12,869 nt of DNA, from positions 1 through 12,869 of the forward strand of contig CAYSPJ010000138.1 in the NCBI GenBank assembly GCA_964432875.1, read 5' to 3'. Both the position numbers and the translations under genes were made by a program. The notes beneath the pieces were generated by a model. The model searched no databases and was not told the DNA's origin. It worked only from the letters and a program-made list of their open reading frames with translations. Positions 7,152 to 12,869 of this stretch are shown in pieces; positions within the stretch are counted from its first letter, which is position 1, and the number at the start of each line of letters is the position of its first letter. This DNA comes from JACJYE01 sp964432875. Lineage in GTDB: Bacteria; Bacteroidota; Bacteroidia; Chitinophagales; Saprospiraceae.

Positions 7152-8248
7152 GCCCGCTCTGGATTCAGGCTCGCATAGAGCCTAAGATAAGCTTCCACGG
7201 AACTAGACAGGGGAAACTGTAGCTGCGGTTTCCCCTGCCAATTTCCGGCATAGGCCTGTCGGAGCGCCGCGGCCAGTGCCGAGGCGCTCATATTTGCCAA
7301 AGGCAGATATGCTCCGCCTACCACCTCGGCTAAAGCCCCCTTTTGTGAAGAAATCACTGGTACGCCCAATGCTACGGCTTCCGCCGCCACAAAACAAAAA
7401 CCCTCGCTATAAGACGGGATCACGACGCAAGAAGATCCGCTGATCTCTTCCAGCAGCTGGCTTTTCGGCAGATCGTGCCGCAGCAGGACATGCTCCTCCA
7501 GGCCATAGCTTTGGATCTGATCCATCACCCAGCGGTACATGGCCTCCGGATAGGTGGGCACAATCAGTTTCAGGCGGCTTTCCGGGTGGGACTGTGCCAT
7601 TTCCCGCGCAGCCGGCAATAGCAAGTCTAAGCCTTTGGACATGCCCAGGCGCCCAAAATAAGCATAGGTAAATACCGGCGGCGGCTGGTGGGTATAAGCA
7701 TCAAACTCTTTATAATCAAGGCCATTGTAGATCCGCTCGATGATGTCGGCTTTCACCCCCTGGCGGATGAGCTCCTGCTTGGTAAAATCGGAAACTGCGA
7801 TAAACCGCCGGAATGGCAGGCGCAATAAAAGTTGTTCCCAACAGTAGAATGCCAGGCGTTGGGCAAAATTGGCAAAAGGCAACTTCCACCAAAGCTTGCC
7901 CCAGGCTTCGTGAAAAGTGACCACCACGGGCTTGCGCCCAATCCGGGCGGCCAACCAGGCCGGGAGTGCCGCATTGTACGAAGTCGTATGTACCAAGTCA
8001 TAATGTTTAAGGCGGGACAATATGACGGGCAGGCTAAAAAAGGAAAACAAATAGCGGTTGCGGCAATCCACCCGATATACTTTCACCCCTTCCAGCGTTT
8101 CTTCACGGGGCAAATCAGGCCGGAAGCGGGTAGTCACGACCCCCACCTCCTGCCCTTGGCGCGCCAGGGCCGTAGCCAGTTCCCAAAACAAGCTTTCCGC
8201 CCCCCCGATATAGGGGTAAAAATGTTCTAACACGAATAGTATTTTCAC
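7148..8248 (-). CDS. GT4-family glycosyltransferase
   Basis: 366 residues, TAG at 7148-7150. The start is GTG at 8246-8248, overlapping the DUF2304 stop (GTGA), which signals translational coupling. The N-terminus reads MKILFVLEHFYPYIGGAE, with the G15-G-A-E18 motif of GT-B retaining enzymes. A central YFGRLGMSKGLD stretch opens the second Rossmann domain, and E282-G-F-C-F-V-A-A-E290 is the E-x7-E donor-binding motif, followed by ALGVPVISS. Length fits GT4 enzymes (typically 350-400 residues). It would add a sugar from a nucleotide donor to a lipid-linked or glycan acceptor on the cytoplasmic face. It is the last gene of the minus-strand cassette. The sugar cannot be deduced. Confidence 0.9.
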   Translation of the reverse strand: MKILFVLEHFYPYIGGAESLFWELATALARQGQEVGVVTTRFRPDLPREETLEGVKVYRVDCRNRYLFSFFSLPVILSRLKHYDLVHTTSYNAALPAWLAARIGRKPVVVTFHEAWGKLWWKLPFANFAQRLAFYCWEQLLLRLPFRRFIAVSDFTKQELIRQGVKADIIERIYNGLDYKEFDAYTHQPPPVFTYAYFGRLGMSKGLDLLLPAAREMAQSHPESRLKLIVPTYPEAMYRWVMDQIQSYGLEEHVLLRHDLPKSQLLEEISGSSCVVIPSYSEGFCFVAAEAVALGVPVISSQKGALAEVVGGAYLPLANMSASALAAALRQAYAGNWQGKPQLQFPLSSSVEAYLRLYASLNPERA

Positions 8249-8613
8249 CTTGGGGCCTCCTCCTTATCGCGTTCTGCTGGCGTGGCTTGCCACAGGGCTA
8301 GTTTCCGGTTCAGTTCGGTAAGGGCCATCTGCTGTTTTTTGAACATAAAAAAGAGCTTGTACTGAAAGAAAAAAATCAAGCCCAGGCAAAAGAAAATGAT
8401 GGCATTCACATTGCTCTTGATGCCGAACGCACGGGCAATCTTGCGGGAGATCGCATCTGGGAAAAGCGCAAAAACCCCCACGGCAACCCAGAACATGATG
8501 CCGACAAAGGTCTCCTGAGGGCTGGCTTTGGATTGCCTCAAACGGCTAACCAAACCCCAGATAAAAAACAGCGACACCATCGGCACGATAATCTGATATA
8601 TCTCAAACCGCAT
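8245..8613 (-). CDS. DUF2304 family small membrane protein
   Basis: 122 residues with three membrane segments, roughly 8-22, 36-51 and 70-90, then a charged helical tail (KKQQMALTELNRKLALW). The F51-P-D stretch after segment two, the GIKSNVN ahead of segment three and the L..LNRKLAL tail are typical of DUF2304. Proteins of this family are commonly encoded next to DPM1-like GT2 enzymes, as here, where the GT2 stop lies only 4 bases upstream. It probably assists or anchors the GT2, which has no membrane segment of its own. Its stop overlaps the GTG of the GT4 gene. Confidence 0.8.
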   Translation of the reverse strand: MRFEIYQIIVPMVSLFFIWGLVSRLRQSKASPQETFVGIMFWVAVGVFALFPDAISRKIARAFGIKSNVNAIIFFCLGLIFFFQYKLFFMFKKQQMALTELNRKLALWQATPAERDKEEAPR

Positions 8614-8617
8614 AGCT

Positions 8618-9313
8618 TCAAAGGGTTTTGTGAAACAATAGTTTTAAAATCAAATTTACGGCGGTATTGACCCCCGTATGAAAGCCTTGCCCCTTGCTCA
8701 TTGAATACTCCGTATAGGATACGCTGATGGGGGCTTCTGCTACCACCAGCCCCTTTTGCTCGGCAGCTACGATCATTTCGCTACAATAGCCAAAGCCGTC
8801 CAGGGTGAGCCGCAGAGAGATGATCGCCCGGCGGTTTAGCATGCGAAAGCCGGATTGGGAGTCCGTATAGTTGTGGCGACAAAACCAGTTGGTCAGCAAA
8901 TTGGAAATGCGGTTATAAGCCACCCGTATCGGTGGGATGCCTTCCGACATTTGAATGAAGCGGCTACCAATCACCACATCACAGTGGCCTTCTTCCATCT
9001 TGGCGGCCAGGTTGCGGATGTCTTCAGGGTGGTGCTGCCCATCGGCATCGAGCTGCACCAGATAATTGATGCCTTTGCGGTGTGCATAAACAACGCCCGT
9101 CTGCGATGCCGCGCCAGCGCCTCGGTTAATGGGGTGCGAAATGACCTTTGCCCCCGCTGCCAGGGCTTGCTGCCGGGTATCGTCTTTACTGCCATCGTCA
9201 ATCACCACTACCTGGGGATAGCCGCAAGCACGCACCCGCCTCACTACTTGCCCGATCATCGGGCCTTCGTTGTAGGCAGGTATCATGACGCAGATGTCTT
9301 CCGGGCGGATCAT
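8618..9313 (-). CDS. GT2 glycosyltransferase, polyprenyl-phosphate sugar synthase (DPM1-like)
   Basis: 231 residues, ATG at 9313. Motifs in order: IPAYNE (11-16), VVVIDDGSKDDT with D39-D40, HPINRGAGAA (60-69), and L88-D-A-D91-G-Q-H as the metal-binding DxD. A later GSRFI and the SDSQSGFR-like region (TDSQSGFRMLNRRA) match the dolichol/polyprenyl-phosphate mannose or glucose synthase group. It should transfer a sugar from GDP- or UDP-sugar to polyprenyl phosphate on the cytoplasmic face. The chain ends without membrane helices, unlike GtrB-type enzymes. It lies in a cassette with a GT-C enzyme upstream and DUF2304 downstream, so its product is a natural donor for proteins A and B. The exact sugar is unknown. 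Confidence 0.9.
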   Translation of the reverse strand: MIRPEDICVMIPAYNEGPMIGQVVRRVRACGYPQVVVIDDGSKDDTRQQALAAGAKVISHPINRGAGAASQTGVVYAHRKGINYLVQLDADGQHHPEDIRNLAAKMEEGHCDVVIGSRFIQMSEGIPPIRVAYNRISNLLTNWFCRHNYTDSQSGFRMLNRRAIISLRLTLDGFGYCSEMIVAAEQKGLVVAEAPISVSYTEYSMSKGQGFHTGVNTAVNLILKLLFHKTL

Positions 9314-9404
9314 GGTTTCATTAATTATGACGATTCAGTATAATCTCAGCAGCTCCAAGCTTCCGGTTTCCCCTTAGCTTGCCTGCGGCTTGTCGCATAA
9401 AGGT
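9314..9404. other. 91-base spacer between B and GT2
   Basis: The only gap inside the minus-strand cassette. It shows no clear terminator (no stem followed by a T-tract) and no convincing TAnnTTTG promoter box, so read-through from B into the GT2 gene is possible but not shown. Confidence 0.4.
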
Positions 9405-12400
9405 TTATTTCAATTCATACAAAACATAAGTGCCAAACGAGCTGAGCGTGCCGAAAATGCCCGGCTTCCCTTGCTTGATGGTATTGCCAAAACGGTATTG
9501 CCCCCCGGCAGGGTCTTGCACGAAGTTGTCGGTATAGAGCAATATCGCATCCGGGGAATAAATGAGGAGGTTGTAGAACTCCTGGGCTTTCTTGGATAGG
9601 CTCTGTTCGGGCGTCTTATCGATGGAGGCTGTCCCGAGATCGAACAACACGTATTTAAAGCCGCTGCTTTTCAGGAGGCGGAAAAACTCCTTCTTGTCAT
9701 TAAGCCGGCTGGCGACCTGCTCGAAAACGGCCAGCTGGTTATCCTCCAGCACCCGCTGGTCGTTGAAGCGGATGTGGTAGTTGAAAAAAGTGCCTACCCG
9801 GTAAACCTTGTCATCGGGGTTCTCATTCAACTTAGTGACTACTTCCGACATAAAGGGGATAAATGAGGCATAAGTATCGTATTTGGATTGCAAGCCGCTG
9901 GCGTGTTTGACGAAAGGGCTGAGGTAGAGCAGCTGCTCGGCCCCTCGGGGTTTGGCCGTGTTGATAAAGACCAGGGCGACCGTCCAAACGAGGTATAAAC
10001 TGATGCCAGCCATCATCCAATAACGCGTGTATTTCACCGGCTCGCTGCCCGCCAGTTTTTCCGGCTTGTCGTAAAAATAAATGAATATCAGCAGTAGCAG
10101 GCTGAATAGCGCAAAAGCGTACCAAACGATAGCATTACCCAATAGATACCACAGAAAGCCGAATGAAAAGGTAAAAACCAGCAAACCTTTAAAGGCAGGC
10201 GGCCAGGCTGCCAGCTTCTCGCGCAGCAGAAAATACCCCAGCCCTGCCAGCCCTAGCAAGGCCGTAAAGACCCCCAGGAAAGAAAAGCCGGATAGCCAGG
10301 CATACAGCCCATGCAAAGAACGGCCAATCTCTACCGTCCCGGTTTGGATAGCCCGGAATAGCCCACCCAAAAGCGGGGTCAGAAAGCCTGGGCGGTTGGC
10401 TAGCAAGCCGTTAATCCGGCCATTGATCATCGCCTCTACTGGCGGGCCAGCAGCGGCGTAGAGCGAATAAACCGAAACCACCCAGATCAGAAAAAGCACC
10501 AGGATCATTAAGGCATTCTTCCAGAGGCGGCGCGAAAAAAACAGCAGCGGGAAGAACAAGAGAAAAAGGAAACCGATGTCGAGGTATTGCGGGATGTCAA
10601 TATTCGCATTTACCGTCAAGTCATAGGGGATGGACAGATAGAGCGGCAGGCCCGCTTCGTAGCCGAGGTAACGCTTGATCTCCTCGCGCACTGCTCGCCC
10701 CCTGGAAACGGTACCGGATATCTCGCGTTCGCTCCTGGGCGCTACAACCGTCCCGGGTTCCTGCCCGCTAAACATACGCGGCCGTTGTTCTTCGGTTAGT
10801 ACCCGGTTGTAGATGTACATGCGCACTCGAGCCAAGGCCTCACGCCGCTCTTCCGGCCCCATGGCATCCAAGTTCATTTCCTCGAGATAGGTATTGACCT
10901 GGGCAATTTGTGCCTGGTCCAGCTCAATACCACGCTCCTCAAGCATCTCTAGGCCCTTCTGATAAAGGCGCTGCATATTTTCATCTACGCTCAGCTTGAT
11001 TTGAGGCTCTTCCAGCTTGCCTTCAACCAGCGCGCTGAAGTTGAGCTGCCGGTTTTCATAGAGGTTCTTCCCCGCCCAGGGCAAGAATGCCAAAGCTGCG
11101 GGCAAGGCAAATAAGCTGAGCTTTGCCAGGAGAGTCCGCCCGTGCAGCCTTTTGCTGCGCCAGGCCCAAGCCAGCAGGGGCAAAGCAATCAGCCAGGCCA
11201 AGCCAGCAAAGAGCCAAGGGGAGGCACCACCTAGTTCCAGGTAGCCAAATTCGTAAACCCCCAGCGGGAAAATCAGCCCCAGCAGCAAAGCCAGGGCAGC
11301 TAGGCCTGCTTTGGCACCGCCTTCCCGATAAACGAGGTAAACCAACATCGCCATGATACTGATCAAGCCCGTGTATTTCACCCCAAAGGCATAACCGGCC
11401 AGCCAGCCAGCCAAGGCCAGCACCAGCATTTCATCCTTGACCTCCCAAGGGCCGAGCCGGAGATGCACCTGGTTTTCCGGAGCTGTTTTCTTACCTGCCA
11501 GCCTTACGGCATACTCCAGCACCAACAGCAGCATACTCAAAGTGATAAACAGGAAACCCAGGTCGATTTTCTCGTCCACCAACACGTGGAAGGAAACCGC
11601 AGGATTGAGGTAAAACAAAGCCGCAACCAGCCAGGAAGCGCTGCGGCCCATAAAAAGGCGGCTCAAACGATAAAGCGCAAACAAGCTGAAAAAAACCGAA
11701 AAGTGCGCCAAGAGGATAGAAATGGACATCTGGCCGAACAACAAATCACCTAGGCTCAGGAAAATTTGCCAGTTGAAGGCCTGCCCCCCTTTCGGCAAAG
11801 CGTGATAATCGGTGATCAGATTGGTGGTATTCATGTAAAGGGCCGAGCCGTCAAAACCAACCGGGAAAAGCTTGATCGCCGCGATGTTGTTGACGGCAAT
11901 TGCGATGAGCAGCAGCATTATCGGCAGCAAGCCCCAACGCCCTTCGGGTTGGCGCAAGTTGGCCTTCCACAACAGATCGCGGACGAAAGCCCAGGCGGCC
12001 TGGCGTTGCCAAAGGAGCAAGCCGATAGCCAGCGCCCATAGCAGCCAGCTATAGAGCAAGCCGGCCAACCCTAGCAAAATCAGGAAAAAGCCTGAGATAC
12101 TGATGCCTACCGCCAGGCTCAACACCCTTTGGGTGTCCCCAGCATACCAGGGCGACAGGCGCTGAAGCACCCTATTGCCGATGAGGTAGTGGATGAGCAC
12201 GATGAGGAAGATGGCACCGTGCAACAGCAGGTTGTAGCCTAGAAAATAGCCCAGCGCAGCCACCGTGCTATGCCCAAACAACTGCTGCTTGCTACCATAA
12301 ATGCCTAGAGCGATCAGTTGCAGCAAGAGGATGAAGCCGTAGAGCGCCAGTCCGGAGACTGCCCGGCCGCCCTTGGCTTTCTGCCGGCCCGGCCAAAAAG

Positions 12401-12593
12401 CCAATCCGGCCCAAGCTGCGCTAGAAACCAGCAGCAGCGGCACGGCCATGCCCAGATTGGGGAACTGCCCCAGGGCGACCGAATAGTAGGGGTGGAATGC
12501 CCAGTAAGACAAGCCTACCAGCACAAACCAAATGAGCGAAAAAACGATCCACAGCCAACGATTGGCGGCGCTTGTCATACCTTTATCAGACAT
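9405..12593 (-). CDS. Protein B: GT-C/PMT-like membrane glycosyltransferase with a one-module LTxxQ insert
   Basis: 1062 residues, ATG at 12593, TAA at 9405-9407. Full-length paralogue of A: shared SYWAFHPYYS near the N-terminus, D248 in FDGSALYMN, D340-E-K-I-D344 after NPAVSFH, PWAGKNLYEN (W506), EAGLPLYLS (E646) and the C-terminal YRVGTFFNYHI (Y931). Membrane segments fill ~15-505 and ~655-877; the ~185-residue tail is soluble. The insert between W506 and E646 is 140 residues against 221 in A, and the ~80-residue shortfall equals one LTxxQ module. B heads a cassette with a polyprenyl-phosphate sugar synthase, which supports the idea that it uses a lipid-linked sugar donor. A second methionine at residue 6 could also serve as start. 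Glycosyltransferase activity is inferred from fold-like features, not shown. Confidence 0.75.
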   Translation of the reverse strand: MSDKGMTSAANRWLWIVFSLIWFVLVGLSYWAFHPYYSVALGQFPNLGMAVPLLLVSSAAWAGLAFWPGRQKAKGGRAVSGLALYGFILLLQLIALGIYGSKQQLFGHSTVAALGYFLGYNLLLHGAIFLIVLIHYLIGNRVLQRLSPWYAGDTQRVLSLAVGISISGFFLILLGLAGLLYSWLLWALAIGLLLWQRQAAWAFVRDLLWKANLRQPEGRWGLLPIMLLLIAIAVNNIAAIKLFPVGFDGSALYMNTTNLITDYHALPKGGQAFNWQIFLSLGDLLFGQMSISILLAHFSVFFSLFALYRLSRLFMGRSASWLVAALFYLNPAVSFHVLVDEKIDLGFLFITLSMLLLVLEYAVRLAGKKTAPENQVHLRLGPWEVKDEMLVLALAGWLAGYAFGVKYTGLISIMAMLVYLVYREGGAKAGLAALALLLGLIFPLGVYEFGYLELGGASPWLFAGLAWLIALPLLAWAWRSKRLHGRTLLAKLSLFALPAALAFLPWAGKNLYENRQLNFSALVEGKLEEPQIKLSVDENMQRLYQKGLEMLEERGIELDQAQIAQVNTYLEEMNLDAMGPEERREALARVRMYIYNRVLTEEQRPRMFSGQEPGTVVAPRSEREISGTVSRGRAVREEIKRYLGYEAGLPLYLSIPYDLTVNANIDIPQYLDIGFLFLLFFPLLFFSRRLWKNALMILVLFLIWVVSVYSLYAAAGPPVEAMINGRINGLLANRPGFLTPLLGGLFRAIQTGTVEIGRSLHGLYAWLSGFSFLGVFTALLGLAGLGYFLLREKLAAWPPAFKGLLVFTFSFGFLWYLLGNAIVWYAFALFSLLLLIFIYFYDKPEKLAGSEPVKYTRYWMMAGISLYLVWTVALVFINTAKPRGAEQLLYLSPFVKHASGLQSKYDTYASFIPFMSEVVTKLNENPDDKVYRVGTFFNYHIRFNDQRVLEDNQLAVFEQVASRLNDKKEFFRLLKSSGFKYVLFDLGTASIDKTPEQSLSKKAQEFYNLLIYSPDAILLYTDNFVQDPAGGQYRFGNTIKQGKPGIFGTLSSFGTYVLYELK
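10770..10952 (-). other. LTxxQ-type helical module in protein B
   Basis: Residues ~548-608 of protein B. L558-D-Q-A-Q562 opens, L575 is at +18, E-E-R at +24 to +26, and L599-T-E-E-Q603 closes. The spacing is identical to both A copies. Confidence 0.65.
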
Positions 12594-12721
12594 GGGGGCG
12601 ATTTTTTTGCGCTAATATAAGCAAGCCTTGGATGGTATTACGAGATTGGCGGAAAAGTGTTACATCGAAGCGAGGATTTACTTTTCCACAGGAATATGAT
12701 AGTGCCCTCGGGGACACCCAA

Positions 12722-12736
12722 TCTTGATAATCAAGA
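12722..12736. repeat. 15-base palindrome
   Basis: TCTTGAT and ATCAAGA form a perfect 7-bp inverted repeat around a single central A. The form suits a dimeric regulator's operator upstream of the B cassette, but nothing else supports that; its distance from the B start is about 130 bases. Confidence 0.4.
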
Positions 12737-12789
12737 CAGCACGACTACTGCCTTCCCGCTCTCGCTGCGCTCGTCCGGGATGTCGCTCC

Positions 12790-12803
12790 AACTGCCAACT
12801 GCC
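12790..12803. repeat. Two-unit 7-bp tandem repeat (AACTGCC)
   Basis: AACTGCC occurs twice back to back. Just upstream (about 12752-12780) lies a C/G-rich stretch containing CTCGCTGCGCTCG, which looks like extragenic repeat DNA rather than coding sequence. Confidence 0.5.
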
Positions 12804-12869
12804 GGGCGCCCACAAGCCCCATAGCCATCAGGTTAAGCCATAAACAGGCATTTTGTTACTCAATCCTCC

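Larger units (their letters stand above)
12594..12869. other. Gene-free region upstream of protein B
   Basis: 276 bases to the window edge with no credible coding frame. It must hold the promoter of the B cassette unless transcription enters from outside. TATATTAG on the minus strand, about 20 bases before the B start, is a one-mismatch version of TAnnTTTG without a clear -33 partner. There is a T7 run at about 12602-12608. Confidence 0.4.

Noticed and set aside
8855..9343. 162-residue plus-strand open frame opposite the GT2 gene
   Set aside because: Antisense to a GT2 gene with all catalytic motifs intact; its sequence looks like a reverse reading of that gene.
12640..12869. End of a mobile element or a partial gene at the right edge
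   Set aside because: Repeat-like DNA is present, but no transposase frame, clear terminal inverted repeat pair or target duplication can be seen within the window.

Overview
The window looks like a chromosomal segment of a Bacteroidota bacterium, possibly a Saprospira/Lewinella-type lineage, though the rank below phylum is a guess. The phylum call rests on a near-perfect Bacteroidota -7 box (TATCTTTG) just ahead of a lipoprotein gene, the scarcity of Shine-Dalgarno sites, and the style of the envelope proteins. No rRNA, tRNA, CRISPR array, transposase or phage gene was seen.

Layout. (1) 1-306 (+): the 3' end of a lipocalin-like gene. (2) 304-508: a 124-bp imperfect palindrome (305-428) and a second copy of its left arm (448-485). 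(3) 509-3934 (-): a 1141-aa polytopic membrane protein, called A here, resembling GT-C/PMT glycosyltransferases. (4) 3935-4136: divergent intergenic region. (5) 4137-6722 (+): an 861-aa MBOAT acyltransferase fused to a C-terminal SGNH domain. (6) 6777-7151 (+): a 124-aa lipoprotein with its own promoter. (7) On the minus strand, a tight cassette read from 12593 down to 7148: a 1062-aa paralogue of A (called B), a DPM1-like GT2, a DUF2304 membrane protein and a GT4 glycosyltransferase. (8) 12594-12869: no gene, but a short palindrome and a tandem repeat.

How the genes may work together. The GT2 (with its usual partner DUF2304) probably charges a polyprenyl phosphate with a sugar. The GT-C proteins A and B are the kind of enzyme that uses such lipid-linked sugars outside the cytoplasmic membrane. 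The GT4 would add a cytoplasmic sugar-nucleotide step, and the MBOAT-SGNH protein would acylate the exported glycan. Taken together this is a plausible cell-envelope or exopolysaccharide glycan synthesis and modification locus; the acceptor and the sugars cannot be read from the sequence.

The most striking observation is a ~60-residue helical module with two LTxxQ-type motifs exactly 42-43 residues apart. It occurs twice inside the soluble insert of A, once in the equivalent insert of B, and once as almost the whole mature part of the lipoprotein encoded between them. The motifs resemble those of Spy/CpxP (LTXXQ) periplasmic proteins. One module carried both by GT-C enzymes and by a neighbouring standalone lipoprotein suggests a physical or regulatory link that I do not recognise as a described system.
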